The position numbers and the translations under genes are program-made. Source: Pontibacillus halophilus JSM 076056 = DSM 19796 (lineage in GTDB: Bacteria > Bacillota > Bacilli > Bacillales > BH030062). From it: DNA of 64,000 nt. Each line of letters begins with the position of its first letter. Position 1 is the stretch's first letter. Below, in pieces: positions 25,136 to 34,147 of the stretch. The DNA is taken from the NCBI RefSeq assembly GCF_000425205.1, contig NZ_AULI01000016.1:1-64000 (forward strand), read 5' to 3'. The notes under the pieces were generated by a model. It was not told the DNA's origin. It was given only the letters and a program-made list of their open reading frames with translations, and made no database searches.

Positions 25136-25443
25136 TCTTCTTCAATCATGCCCTCATTTTAACACATTCTTTACCTTTTGCTATTTTTAATCACAAAAAT
25201 TAGGCACTAGCAGGGAGAAGTATGAAAATTTAGATTCTCATAAATCGACATATAAGGGTTGAAAATTGGGGAAAAAAGGACTAAGATATTTTTAGAAAAT
25301 ATTTTACGAATTTATGACAATTCTATAAACAGGGTATGTCTTTTTTTATGTCCTAGTTCGTGAAGTGAGTCACAAGCGAAAATGTTTATTTTCATGAATC
25401 GGGAACTGCATTAGCGCTAAAACTATAGTGGGAAGTGATAAGA
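25136..25443. other. 308-base divergent intergenic region
   Basis: The region separates yumC (minus) from the NDH-2 gene (plus). It is AT-rich, with no credible ORF. It holds a Rex-like site at 25358-25375 and an ATGACA sequence near 25312 that could be part of a promoter; I could not define a full -35/-10 pair with confidence. Confidence 0.6.
25358..25375 (+). promoter_or_regulatory. Putative Rex operator upstream of the NDH-2 gene
   Basis: TCGTGAA-GTGA-GTCACAA matches the Rex consensus TTGTGAA-N4-TTCACAA in 12 of 14 positions. Rex senses the NADH/NAD+ ratio and represses the type II NADH dehydrogenase gene ndh in B. subtilis. The site lies 69 bases before the start of an NDH-2-like gene. 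Confidence 0.55.
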
Positions 25444-26667
25444 ATGAATAGACCTAATATTGTCGTTCTTGGTGCTGGTTACGGCGGGATGATTACGACA
25501 ACTCGCCTACAGAAAATGCTTGGTGCCAACGAAGCCAATATCACTTTAGTGAACAAGCATAATTACCATTATCAAACTACATGGCTTCATGAAAACGCAG
25601 CAGGTACGTTGCACCAGGATCGCACTCGTATCAAAATTTCTGACGTAGTTGATACAAATCGTGTGAATTTCGTTCAAGATACAGTTGTTTCAATCCAACC
25701 TGAAGAGAAGAAAGTTAAGCTTGAAGACGGTGAATTGGATTATGACTATCTTGTAATCGGACTTGGGTTCGAAGCAGAAACATTTGGAATTAGCGGATTG
25801 AAAGAACACGCATTTTCCATTACGAACATTAATAACTCTCGTCTAATCCGTGAGCATATTGATTACACATTCGCTCAGTACAACAACCAAAAAGATGAAC
25901 ATAAAGAAGACTTGAACATCGTAGTTGGTGGTGCTGGTTTCACTGGTATCGAATTCGTAGGTGAAATGGCAAACCGTATTCCTGAGCTTTGTGAAGAATA
26001 CGATGTTCCACGCGATAAAGTTCGCTTAATCAACGTAGAGGCTGCTCCGACAGTTCTTCCAGGCTTTGACGAAGCTCTTGTTGAATACGCAATGAACCTT
26101 CTTGAAGGAAAAGGCGTAGAATTCAAGACAGGTACAATGCTTAAAGAAGTTCGTGAAGACAGCATCCTTGTTGAGAAAGATGAACAGCAAGAAGTTATCC
26201 CAACCAATACAGTCGTATGGGCAGCAGGTGTGCGCGGTAACTCTATCGTGGAAGAGTCTGGCTTTGAAACAATGCGTGGCCGTGTGAAGGTTACTGAAGA
26301 CCTTCGTGTATCTGGTTACGACGATGTCTTCATCGTTGGTGACTGTGCGTTAATTATTAACGAAGAAACAGATCGCCCTTACCCACCAACTGCACAAATT
26401 GCAATCCAAGAAGCCGTTCAAACTGCGAAGAACCTCCAAACGCTTGTACGTGGCGGAGACAAGCTTGAAGGCTTTGTTCCAAACCTACAAGGTACAGTAG
26501 CATCTCTTGGTGAAGGGAAAGCGATTGGTGTTATCCTTGATGGCAAGAAATTATTCGGTTGGACAGCTTCTGTTATGAAGAAAGTCATCGATAACCGTTA
26601 CCTATTGAAACTAGGCGGCATCGGTCTACTTCTTAAAAAAGGGAAGTTCAACATTTTCACGAAATAA
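25444..26667 (+). CDS. yumB: Type II NADH dehydrogenase-like protein YumB
   Basis: A 407-residue FAD enzyme of the NDH-2 family, which oxidises NADH and reduces quinone at the membrane without pumping ions. The FAD motif is [10 protein letters not shown] near residues 6-15; the NADH-binding motif is [15 protein letters not shown] near 159-173; [10 protein letters not shown] carries the second FAD contact. The C-terminal amphipathic part ([19 protein letters not shown]) probably anchors it to the membrane. Its place after yumC suggests YumB. The ATG at 25444 is preferred over GTG at 25435. Rex may repress it through the site at 25358. Confidence 0.88.
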   Translation: MNRPNIVVLGAGYGGMITTTRLQKMLGANEANITLVNKHNYHYQTTWLHENAAGTLHQDRTRIKISDVVDTNRVNFVQDTVVSIQPEEKKVKLEDGELDYDYLVIGLGFEAETFGISGLKEHAFSITNINNSRLIREHIDYTFAQYNNQKDEHKEDLNIVVGGAGFTGIEFVGEMANRIPELCEEYDVPRDKVRLINVEAAPTVLPGFDEALVEYAMNLLEGKGVEFKTGTMLKEVREDSILVEKDEQQEVIPTNTVVWAAGVRGNSIVEESGFETMRGRVKVTEDLRVSGYDDVFIVGDCALIINEETDRPYPPTAQIAIQEAVQTAKNLQTLVRGGDKLEGFVPNLQGTVASLGEGKAIGVILDGKKLFGWTASVMKKVIDNRYLLKLGGIGLLLKKGKFNIFTK

Positions 26668-26678
26668 TAGCAAAGAAA

Positions 26679-26707
26679 GCAAAGGCGACGAGCCTTTGCT
26701 TTTTTTT
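26679..26707 (+). terminator. Terminator after yumB
   Basis: GCAAAGGC (26679-26686) pairs perfectly with GCCTTTGC (26692-26699), followed by a run of eight T. Confidence 0.93.
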
Positions 26708-26786
26708 ATGGAAGGATATAAAATAAATGTAAACCATTACAACGAACTAAGAAAGATTCACGGCTTTCGTTAAGGGGGATATTCGT

Positions 26787-27110
26787 TTGGGGTTTAACAT
26801 CGTACAAGCTTTTGTTTCTGTATTGTTATTTTTTGTTTTGTTCTTTGGGATTTCTTTCATTGTGAACATGCTCTTCCGTAAAACGTGGGTGATGGCAATT
26901 GTTTATCCGGTCATTATCATCTTTATTATTGATAATATTGGAATTATGGAATATTTCACCGCGCCTAGTACGTCCGTTCAGACCGCGTGGGGACACCTTA
27001 TACGCTTAACAATTGTGGACGGTGTTATTCTTTCTTCAGGCCTAATTGGAGTGCTTGTGTCGGGTATTGTCATTCGCACGTTACGAGCAAGAGGATACCA
27101 GATGTTTTAA
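26787..27110 (+). CDS. yuiB: YuiB family membrane protein
   Basis: A 107-residue protein with three hydrophobic segments (about residues 7-29, 32-52 and 76-97). It matches YuiB, a small membrane protein of unknown function that sits between yumB and yuiC in B. subtilis. The start is TTG at 26787, preceded by AAGGGGGA (26772-26779) with seven bases between. Confidence 0.82.
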   Translation: MGFNIVQAFVSVLLFFVLFFGISFIVNMLFRKTWVMAIVYPVIIIFIIDNIGIMEYFTAPSTSVQTAWGHLIRLTIVDGVILSSGLIGVLVSGIVIRTLRARGYQMF

Positions 27111-27134
27111 GGGTGCAAGTTGCTTCTTGCAATT

Positions 27135-27173
27135 AGAAAGGCAGAGGCCTAATCGGCTTTCTGTCATTTTTTT
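27135..27173 (+). terminator. Probable terminator after yuiB
   Basis: AGAAAG (27135-27140) pairs with CTTTCT (27157-27162), followed by GTCA and a run of seven T. A second small hairpin, TGCAAG/CTTGCA, lies at 27114-27131. The stem is short, so confidence is moderate. Confidence 0.5.
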
Positions 27174-27266
27174 GTGTTTATAATTCAGAATACTCAATCT
27201 TTTAATGTGTTTTTGTATACTTTTCACCTCTTTAGGAAAGGATGACACGGAGAGAGGTGTTAACTA

Positions 27267-27965
27267 TTGAAGAAAATAAACGTATGGCTAAATCGTATTC
27301 TTATCGTCATATTAGCTGTGGGAGCAATCTATTCAACTCTCACCACAATCTCAAACGTTTCAGCAACGGATGTGAAACGTTCGTTATCGATAGGGATAGA
27401 GACTGTAGCCGCATCGGAAGTTCCAGGCGTACATAGCCTTTACCGCTCGCTAGGATTTGAGTCTAAAGGTTTCAAGCATCGAAAGCCCCATATGAGATAC
27501 ATTTCCAGTCAAGAAGTAGAAGGGCCACAGAAATTGGCTGATGTCATTGACCTAAGTCAATATGAGACGGCGACCGTTTTGGCGACTGGCTATACTGCTG
27601 GTGTAGAGTCGACTGGGAAAAATCCAGGACATCCTCTATATGGCATAACCTATTCTGGCGTGAAAGTTACGAGAGACCTTTATTCAACGATTGCGGCTGA
27701 CTTAACCATTTTCCCAATTGGAACGGTTCTCTTTATCCCAGACTATGGTTATGGAGTGGTAGCGGACAAGGGCGGTGCGATTAAGGGTAATAAGATTGAT
27801 CTATACTATGAAACGGTAGCAGATGTATATGAGAATTGGGGAAAGAAAACTGTAGAGGTATACGTCGTGAAGATGGGTGAGGGACAGTTAACTGAGGAGC
27901 AGTTGTTAGAGTTAAATGAAACAGAAGCGCTCCAAGTCTTTCGTGAGGAAATAAAGAAGAGTTAA
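27267..27965 (+). CDS. yuiC: YuiC, 3D-domain protein (Sps-type stationary-phase survival)
   Basis: A 232-residue exported protein with an N-terminal membrane segment (about residues 10-28) and a C-terminal 3D domain. The domain begins at [17 protein letters not shown] and holds the conserved aspartates in [17 protein letters not shown]. YuiC-type proteins resemble the lytic transglycosylase MltA core and act on peptidoglycan in stationary phase. The start is TTG at 27267 with GAGAGGTG seven bases upstream. Terminator follows. Confidence 0.88.
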   Translation: MKKINVWLNRILIVILAVGAIYSTLTTISNVSATDVKRSLSIGIETVAASEVPGVHSLYRSLGFESKGFKHRKPHMRYISSQEVEGPQKLADVIDLSQYETATVLATGYTAGVESTGKNPGHPLYGITYSGVKVTRDLYSTIAADLTIFPIGTVLFIPDYGYGVVADKGGAIKGNKIDLYYETVADVYENWGKKTVEVYVVKMGEGQLTEEQLLELNETEALQVFREEIKKS

Positions 27966-27976
27966 GCAACATAGAT

Positions 27977-28004
27977 AAAGAGCCACAGGTGTGGCTCTTT
28001 TTTA
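27977..28004. terminator. Bidirectional terminator between yuiC and yuiD
   Basis: AGAGCCACA pairs with TGTGGCTCT (27979-27998), with A-run on the left and TTTTT on the right. Confidence 0.92.
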
Positions 28005-28475
28005 TATGAATTGATAGAGAACAACGGTTAAGATAATTCCAGTTAATCCTCCAAAGAATACCTCTATTGGTTGGTGCCCTAGAAGTTCCTTCAACTCTTC
28101 ACGTTTCGCAAAGTCATCCTTGCTGTTCCAGAGCTTTGCTTCTTCCATAAAGCGTGTGAAATCTTTGGAGAGCTGGTTGAGCATAATCGCTTGTTCACCA
28201 GTTTGGCGTCGTACCCCAGTTGAATCGAACATAACAATAATCGCGAACACACATGCCACGGCGAAGATGTTCGAATCTAATCCTTCTTGAATGCCTACCC
28301 CAGTTGCGAGAGCTGTTACAGCTGCCGAGTGACTACTTGGCATTCCTCCTGTAGCAAAGGCCAATCCAGGGTCAAATTTTCTTGATGCAAGGAATTCAAT
28401 GGGAATTTTGACGACTTGGGCAAAGACGATAGCGCATAAAGATGCCCAAAGTGGAAAGTTGTAGAATAATTCCAT
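28002..28475 (-). CDS. yuiD: YuiD, divergent PAP2-family membrane protein
   Basis: A 157-residue membrane protein of the divergent PAP2 (DUF212) family. The signature GGMPSSHSAAV is near residues 43-53, and a second conserved block is FDSTGVRRQTGEQA. The family is related to acid phosphatases, but a substrate is not established. It has 3 to 4 hydrophobic segments. It lies between yuiC and pepA and is transcribed against both. Confidence 0.88.
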   Translation of the reverse strand: MELFYNFPLWASLCAIVFAQVVKIPIEFLASRKFDPGLAFATGGMPSSHSAAVTALATGVGIQEGLDSNIFAVACVFAIIVMFDSTGVRRQTGEQAIMLNQLSKDFTRFMEEAKLWNSKDDFAKREELKELLGHQPIEVFFGGLTGIILTVVLYQFI

Positions 28476-28704
28476 AAGCGGCGTTCATCCTTTCTGTATG
28501 TAAGAAGAGCTTTTGTCCCACATTCCCTTTATTATACCTATTTTAACATGACATTCTTGATGAATTGGTGAGAATCGTCAAAACGTGTGTTAAGAGTAAG
28601 TAAAGAATGATGACTGTTAGTTACAAGAGACACGAGCATCCCCAAACGTTTCTTAAAACCGTAACATCCCTATATTCTGTATAATAGGTGGTGGAGGTGT
28701 TGTT

Positions 28705-30192
28705 ATGTATACAGTAAGAAAAGATGGACTCTTTGAATCTGGAAAGGCACTTGTCATTGGGTTATTCCATGAGAATAAACGGCAGCAGCCGGTTTATCAA
28801 GAATTAAATGAGCGGTTGAACCATGCGCTAGATGTCTATATCCAAAACGGGGACGTATCTAACGATTATAAACATATTTCGAAAGTTTATACGCTAAACC
28901 TCGTTCCTGTTGAACGGATTTATGTTGTAGGGCTCGGTAAGAAGAAGGAATTGACGACGAATAAGTTGAAAAATGCGTTCGGAGCGTTAGCAAAGCGTGT
29001 AAAGCAAGACGGGGTGGAGGAGCTTAGGTTCGCTCTTTCTAGTTTCACTACGAATGATCTAACGGATTCCTTAGTTACAGAGGCGCTTGCAGAAGCGGTT
29101 CAAATGGCTCCCTATGAGTTTGAGCATTACAAAACGATGAATGAACGGCCTTCAACTCGATTGCTACAGGTCGAATTGGTTTCAGTAGAAGATGAACAGC
29201 GATTGCTACAAGCGGCCAAAAAGGGGGAAGCGCTAGGGCATGGCGTGAATACAGCTCGTCACCTTGTTCAATTGCCTGGGAATTTATTGACGGCAACAGA
29301 CATGGCAGCGTTTGCTCGGTCGCTTGCAGAAGAGCATGGATTTGAAATTGAAGTACTAGAGAAAGAAGACATGCAGCAGCTAGGCATGGGGGCATTGCTT
29401 GCTGTGAACCAAGGCTCTACCGAACCGCCGAAAATGATTGTACTACGTTATCAGGGGAAAGAAGTTTGGCAGAATGCCATCGGATTAGTAGGAAAGGGCA
29501 TTACCTTTGACACTGGTGGGTATTCGATTAAGACGAAGGAAGGTATTGTCGGTATGAAAGGGGACATGGGCGGTGCTGCTGCTGTCCTAGGTGCTATGGA
29601 TACGATTGGTCGTTTACGCCCGAAACAAAACGTGGTGGCCGTCATCCCATCGACGGACAATATGATAAGTGGCGGAGCGATGAAGCCAGATGATGTCATT
29701 ACGTCACTAAGTGGCAAGACAATTGAAGTCTTAAACACGGACGCAGAAGGAAGATTAGCGCTTGCAGATGGAATTACCTACGCCAAGCATCATAAGGCTG
29801 AGAAGGTGATTGATGTAGCCACTCTTACAGGTGGGGTCATTGTGGCGTTAGGCGATGGAACGACCGGGGCTATGACGAATAACGCTTCGTTATATGGCGA
29901 GATTGAAACGGCCTCCAAAGTTACGGACGAGCCAATTTGGCAGTTGCCTTATAACAAGCAGTACCGTGATAAAGTTCGGTCTAGTGAGTTGGCTGACCTG
30001 AACAACTCTCCAGGTCGTAAAGCGCACGCAATCATGGCCGGAGCATTCTTAGCGGAATTTGCAGAACAAACGCCATGGGTCCACCTCGATATCGCAGGAA
30101 CCGCTCAATCAGATACCGCTACGGACTTAGGACCAAAAGGCCCGACAGGAGTTATGTCTAGAACATTAGCTACTTATATTCTCGGTCAATAA
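28705..30192 (+). CDS. pepA: Leucyl aminopeptidase (M17)
   Basis: A 495-residue cytosolic M17 aminopeptidase. Two metal ions are bound by residues in KGITFDTGGYSIK, MKGDMGGAAAV and NTDAEGRLALADG; the catalytic Lys and Arg are within these motifs. It removes N-terminal residues from peptides, as a hexamer. It corresponds to B. subtilis yuiE (pepA) by position. The ATG at 28705 follows GTGGTGGAGGTG. A perfect TATAAT lies at 28680-28685, but its -35 is unclear. Confidence 0.95.
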   Translation: MYTVRKDGLFESGKALVIGLFHENKRQQPVYQELNERLNHALDVYIQNGDVSNDYKHISKVYTLNLVPVERIYVVGLGKKKELTTNKLKNAFGALAKRVKQDGVEELRFALSSFTTNDLTDSLVTEALAEAVQMAPYEFEHYKTMNERPSTRLLQVELVSVEDEQRLLQAAKKGEALGHGVNTARHLVQLPGNLLTATDMAAFARSLAEEHGFEIEVLEKEDMQQLGMGALLAVNQGSTEPPKMIVLRYQGKEVWQNAIGLVGKGITFDTGGYSIKTKEGIVGMKGDMGGAAAVLGAMDTIGRLRPKQNVVAVIPSTDNMISGGAMKPDDVITSLSGKTIEVLNTDAEGRLALADGITYAKHHKAEKVIDVATLTGGVIVALGDGTTGAMTNNASLYGEIETASKVTDEPIWQLPYNKQYRDKVRSSELADLNNSPGRKAHAIMAGAFLAEFAEQTPWVHLDIAGTAQSDTATDLGPKGPTGVMSRTLATYILGQ

Positions 30193-30240
30193 CAGGATTG
30201 GTTACAAATTTTTTGAGGGTGCGGGAAATAGATAGGATAG

Positions 30241-30270
30241 AACACGTCTAGTAATCTAGGCGTGTTTTTA
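30241..30270 (+). terminator. Terminator after pepA
   Basis: AACACGTCTAG (30241-30251) pairs with CTAGGCGTGTT (30256-30266, one wobble), followed by TTTATTA. Confidence 0.9.
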
Positions 30271-30309
30271 TTACGCATGGTTTGGAATGACTTGAGTGTT
30301 GTGGAACCC

Positions 30310-30669
30310 TTACATCCATCGAATGGCTAAGGTAAGCTTACAACATTCATAATCTCCAGTCCGTTTCGTTAAGACAACGGTTAAATTATCGGGATTATAA
30401 TCAAGTGTGAAGGGGTGAAGTAAATTTAACTGCTTAAACATCGCCACGACTTCATTGTGGTTGGATTGTTGAGCATGCTCCATGACTTCGACTGAAAATG
30501 TACGAGAAGTTGACAATTTACTTGTAATCTTTTCAGCATCTTTATATAAGGCGGAGAAATTATCGGCCGATTGAATAAATCGATCTGGATTAATGTCTGG
30601 AAATTTCTTTTGTCTTGTAGGTACGAATGCTGGGTATATAACATGTAAGCAAACCGGTACATAATACAC
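30310..30669 (-). CDS. Unrecognised small protein with a Tyr/Pro-rich start
   Basis: A 119-residue protein that I do not recognise. It begins (V)YYVPVCLHVIYPAFVPT and ends in a compact region with a Cys-Cys pair (DYECCKLTL). No signal peptide or clear membrane span is present. AGGAGG (30676-30681) is six bases before a GTG at 30669 and directly abuts an ATG at 30675, so GTG is the better start; ATG 30690 is also possible. The Tyr/Pro-rich start is reminiscent of coat-associated proteins, but that is only an impression. Confidence 0.65.
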   Translation of the reverse strand: MYYVPVCLHVIYPAFVPTRQKKFPDINPDRFIQSADNFSALYKDAEKITSKLSTSRTFSVEVMEHAQQSNHNEVVAMFKQLNLLHPFTLDYNPDNLTVVLTKRTGDYECCKLTLAIRWM

Positions 30670-30725
30670 GTACATCCTCCTCTCATCCATACACTATATG
30701 TGTTGGCTTTAGCGTGCATGAAAAA

Positions 30726-30753
30726 AAGACCTGAACGCTCGGGTTCAGGTCTT
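30726..30753 (-). terminator. Terminator after deoD
   Basis: AAGACCTGAAC (30726-30736) pairs perfectly with GTTCAGGTCTT (30743-30753); on the minus strand it is followed by a T-run (the A-run at 30720-30727). Confidence 0.9.
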
Positions 30754-30759
30754 ACTTCA

Positions 30760-31470
30760 TTAGTCTTGAATGGCTGCTTCTAAAGCAATCTCAATCATTT
30801 CATTGAAAGTTGTTTGACGCTCTTGTGCGGTTGTTTCTTCGCCAGTAAGAATGTGATCACTTACTGTTAATACAGATAGCGCTTGGCGGTTGTATTTAGC
30901 TGCCAATGTGTAAAGAGCTGTTGTTTCCATTTCAACTGCTAATACGTTATAGCTTGCAAGTTGATTGAAGAGCTCCATTGCATTATCTCTGTAGAAGCTA
31001 TCGCTTGTGAAGACATTTCCAACGCGGAGGTTTAACCCCTTTTGAACGCCAGCTTCATATGCTGATTTAAGAAGTGGGAAATCTGCAGTTGGTGCATAGT
31101 CAATTCCACCGAAGTTCATGCGATTCATCTGGGAGTCTGTAGAGGATGTGGATGCGAGAATGACATCGCGAACGTTCACATCCTCTTGAAGAGCTCCACA
31201 CGAGCCAACGCGGATAAGTTTCTTCACGTCATAGCTTTGAATTAACTCATTCACATAAATGGAGATTGAAGGTACGCCCATGCCTGTACCTTGAACAGAG
31301 ATGCGCTCACCTTTGTATGTTCCTGTATATCCATACATGCCGCGAACCTCGTTATAGCAAACGGCATCTTCTAGGAAGTTTTCTGCAATATATTTTGCTC
31401 GTAGTGGGTCACCAGGAAGAAGAATCTTATCTGCAATATCTCCCTGATTTGCACCAATATGTACACTCAT
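30760..31470 (-). CDS. deoD: Purine-nucleoside phosphorylase DeoD
   Basis: A 236-residue hexameric-type purine nucleoside phosphorylase. It splits purine (deoxy)nucleosides with phosphate into base and (deoxy)ribose 1-phosphate. Family motifs are [13 protein letters not shown] near residues 18-30, VGSCG near 87, [12 protein letters not shown] near 180 and SDHILTGE near 204 with the catalytic Asp. The ATG at 31470 is preceded by GAAGGAGGC. It fits with the purine salvage operon xpt-pbuX further along, though the two are not linked. Confidence 0.95.
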   Translation of the reverse strand: MSVHIGANQGDIADKILLPGDPLRAKYIAENFLEDAVCYNEVRGMYGYTGTYKGERISVQGTGMGVPSISIYVNELIQSYDVKKLIRVGSCGALQEDVNVRDVILASTSSTDSQMNRMNFGGIDYAPTADFPLLKSAYEAGVQKGLNLRVGNVFTSDSFYRDNAMELFNQLASYNVLAVEMETTALYTLAAKYNRQALSVLTVSDHILTGEETTAQERQTTFNEMIEIALEAAIQD

Positions 31471-31615
31471 ATGTTGTTGCCTCCTTCTACATTATCTGAT
31501 GTAAATCTACCATAGTACTAAGGGGAACACAAATGTCGGGAGAGGGTCCCATAGCCATTGAACTTGTTTTCATGTAAAATATTAGTAAGACATGGTTGGA
31601 AAGGGAGTTTGGTGT

Positions 31616-32104
31616 ATGCAAGTTTCAGTTTCTAAGTTGCCAGGAATTGGACAGAAGATTTCGTTCCGTACAACGGAGAATAGTCAGCTCGTCCTCATTG
31701 TTCATCATACCGGAAAGAGAGAGCTTTATTTCTTTGATGATGCAGATAGCGATGAAGCGGATTTCGCAATGGATTTAACGGCGGATGAAACGAGGGAGCT
31801 AGGAGCGCAACTCTTAGGTGCTACCTACCAACCGGTGGATGCCGACAAATTAAAAGTGTTTAAAAATCAGGTCGTTATTGACTGGATTGAAATTAAGCCA
31901 GAATCTCCTATTGCTTACCATACGATTGAACAATCGGAGATTCGTAATGAAACTGGTGCGACGATTATTGGAATTGTTAAAGGAGACGACATGATTGCCA
32001 TTCCGGATGCGGATACAGTGCTTCAACCAGGTGATGTTCTGACTTCAATTGGAAAGAAGGATCAGATAGCAGCACTTTCCGATTTATGTAAAGGAGAGGG
32101 TTAA
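31616..32104 (+). CDS. khtT: KhtT-like regulatory subunit of a K+/H+ antiporter
   Basis: A 162-residue cytoplasmic protein with a C-terminal RCK_C (TrkA-C) domain (about residues 75-158, including IRNETGATIIGIVKG). KhtT controls the antiporter KhtU and binds c-di-AMP in B. subtilis. The ATG at 31616 is preceded by AAGGGAG; a GTG or ATG further upstream would add eight residues without a better RBS. The next gene starts three bases after its stop, so the pair is one operon. Confidence 0.88.
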   Translation: MQVSVSKLPGIGQKISFRTTENSQLVLIVHHTGKRELYFFDDADSDEADFAMDLTADETRELGAQLLGATYQPVDADKLKVFKNQVVIDWIEIKPESPIAYHTIEQSEIRNETGATIIGIVKGDDMIAIPDADTVLQPGDVLTSIGKKDQIAALSDLCKGEG

Positions 32105-32106
32105 GT

Positions 32107-33288
32107 CTGATACACATAGAGCTTCCTACAATTCTTGGAGCTGGAATCGTATTGTTGTTCATTTTCTGGCTCGGATTTCTAGGATTAAAGATCAATTTTC
32201 CAAACGTTATCCTTTACATTCTGTTAGGTCTAGTGCTTGCAGGAACGCTCCATGATAGTGAAATTCTCCATTTCGCTAGTGAAATCGGAATTGTGTTGCT
32301 CTTCTTTTTACTTGGGTTGGAGTTTAATGTTAGTCGACTTCAAGATATCGCCAAGCGAATATGGGGAGCAGGAATTCTTGATATTGTGTTAAATCTTGGC
32401 GTTGTAATGGCCATTGCGATCCTATTTGGTCTTGATTGGTTTACTGCGTTCCTAATTGGTGGGGTCACGTATGCGACTAGTTCATCAATCACGGCCAAGT
32501 TATTGGATGATCGCAGTCGAATGGCGAACACGGAAACAGAATTTATTCTAGCGTTGCTCATCTTTGAGGACTTGATTGCGCCGATTGTGGTAGCCATTCT
32601 TATTGGGATGAGCAGCGGTGATTCGTTTGCTGCTATTGATTTACTTGTATTGCTCGGCAAGATTGTTGGTTTAGGTCTTGGAGCTATCCTCTTAGGGAAA
32701 TTTGTATTTAAAGGGTTCGGCACGTTCTTGGACAAGATTGATGATGAAGATTTTAAGATTGCATTGCTTATCGGGATTGCGCTCACTTATGGAGGATTGG
32801 CACTATTTCTTGGGTTGTCTGAAGTGCTTGGAGCTTTCTTAGCTGGCATCATGCTAAGTGAGGTCGGGAAGATTGAGCGAATTGAGCATACCGTTCTTCC
32901 GGTGAAAGATTTGATGCTGCCGTTGTTCTTCGTGTATTTCGGTACGACGGTTGAGCTTTTGAATGGTGTTCCGATGATTATGCTACTAATCATCTTGTTA
33001 GTCTGGTCCATGTTCGGGAAAATCCTCGTTGGTATTGTCGGTGGGCGAGTATTCGGCCTTAGTAAGCGTGTGGCCTTTCGAGCGGGATTATCCATTTGTT
33101 CTCGTGGAGAGTTTTCGGTCGTCATTGCTGCGTTGGCGGCTGGAACTACGAAAGTATTTTCAGGTATTTATATTATCGCAGCCGCTCTCCTCGGTATGTT
33201 GTTCTTTGAGAAGGCTCCCCAATTAACCAATCTCGTATATGGGAAGCCAGTTAAGAAAACAAAGTCACTAAAGGTGCCTGGTAATTAA
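32107..33288 (+). CDS. khtU: KhtU-like K+/H+ antiporter (CPA2 family), probable CTG start
   Basis: A CPA2-type cation:proton antiporter with about 12 membrane segments, ending in a short basic tail. It exports K+ and lacks its own RCK domain; KhtT supplies that. Motifs include GIVLLFFLLGLEFN and ILALLIFEDLIAP. No ATG, GTG or TTG lies at a good distance from the strong AAGGAGAGGG (32091-32100). The in-frame CTG at 32107 does, giving LIHIELPTILGAG as the N-terminus and 393 residues. TTG at 32149 or 32152 would cut into the first membrane segment. The CTG start is an inference. Confidence 0.85.
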   Translation: MIHIELPTILGAGIVLLFIFWLGFLGLKINFPNVILYILLGLVLAGTLHDSEILHFASEIGIVLLFFLLGLEFNVSRLQDIAKRIWGAGILDIVLNLGVVMAIAILFGLDWFTAFLIGGVTYATSSSITAKLLDDRSRMANTETEFILALLIFEDLIAPIVVAILIGMSSGDSFAAIDLLVLLGKIVGLGLGAILLGKFVFKGFGTFLDKIDDEDFKIALLIGIALTYGGLALFLGLSEVLGAFLAGIMLSEVGKIERIEHTVLPVKDLMLPLFFVYFGTTVELLNGVPMIMLLIILLVWSMFGKILVGIVGGRVFGLSKRVAFRAGLSICSRGEFSVVIAALAAGTTKVFSGIYIIAAALLGMLFFEKAPQLTNLVYGKPVKKTKSLKVPGN

Positions 33289-33301
33289 TCCGTAGCCTAG
33301 A

Positions 33302-33673
33302 TTAGCGGAAGTATTGGCGTTCAAGGTCTAGTACATTCTCATAAGCGCGCTGATTAAAACTCGTCTCTCTCCGGTTTAACTTATTCTTTAGCTGCTCAAC
33401 AGCATCTTTTAAAGAGGTCTCATAGGCTGGGATTTCATCGTCATAGTGATGAGCGGCAGCCTTTGGCACATTGGCTTTTTCTCGGAAGCTTAACGCTTTC
33501 CGTTGATGGAAGAAGACATTCTCCGTTTGGCCGGGATTGTGAAGGTCCCCTTGTTGAGGGTGCTTGTCCACAGCCAACACTTCTACGAGATAGGCTTGGC
33601 CACGGTCCTCGATAATGCGACCAATATAGATTCCGGTTTTATAGTGAGCTTTCACAAGTTGATTTGGCTCCAT
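33302..33673 (-). CDS. kapB: Kinase-associated protein KapB
   Basis: A 123-residue protein matching KapB, which in B. subtilis supports the sporulation phosphorelay kinase KinB. The start MEPNQLVKAHYKTGIYIG and the conserved VEVLAVDKHPQQGDLHNP are characteristic. There is no lipobox Cys in this copy despite the usual name kinase-associated lipoprotein B. The kinB gene itself is not in the window. Converges with khtU with a 13-base gap. Confidence 0.88.
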   Translation of the reverse strand: MEPNQLVKAHYKTGIYIGRIIEDRGQAYLVEVLAVDKHPQQGDLHNPGQTENVFFHQRKALSFREKANVPKAAAHHYDDEIPAYETSLKDAVEQLKNKLNRRETSFNQRAYENVLDLERQYFR

Positions 33674-33790
33674 TCGTGTTCCCCCTTACGTGTCGTGTAT
33701 CTATCTTAACAAAAGAGGAAGAGGGGACAAAGCTATTCGGGGTTTTGTTTAGTAGTTGATCTTGTAAATTGTAGAAGGGTATGATGCGAC

Positions 33791-34000
33791 ATGATGGAGT
33801 TTCTTTACTTTCCTCAGGATAAATCGGAATATATTCCTTCCGTGATCACTCTCTTGTTATTCTCTGTTACAGCGATTCTTGTGATGAGATTTATAGTAAA
33901 GTATTCTAAGAAAGAACAGGCTCGGGCAGAGTCCCAATATGAAGAATTAAGACATCAAGACGATGTCCAATCTGAGCATCGCTCCTCTTCAGACTCTTAA
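33791..34000 (+). CDS. Small single-span membrane protein, unknown
   Basis: A 69-residue protein with one membrane segment (about residues 17-36, IPSVITLLLFSVTAILVMRF) and a charged C-terminal tail rich in Glu, Gln and Ser. No family is recognised. GAAGGG lies 12 bases upstream of the first ATG; the second ATG at 33794 is equally possible. A terminator overlaps its end, which supports a real transcript. Confidence 0.65.
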   Translation: MMEFLYFPQDKSEYIPSVITLLLFSVTAILVMRFIVKYSKKEQARAESQYEELRHQDDVQSEHRSSSDS

Positions 34001-34019
34001 GTCGTTGAGGAGTTTTTTT
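33982..34019 (+). terminator. Terminator after the small membrane protein
   Basis: CTCCTC (33982-33987) pairs with GAGGAG (34007-34012), with an inner GAC/GTC pair, followed by a run of T. It overlaps the stop codon. Confidence 0.8.
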
Positions 34020-34147
34020 ATGGATTTAGCTTAGGAAATAGAGTGCGTTCTTTAGTCTACATCCATTATTCGTGCCATATTTAGGGGTCTAATACAGTTA
34101 GGAAACGGACAAGATAGAGAGGAGATGAACAATAAGGAGTTAGTTCT

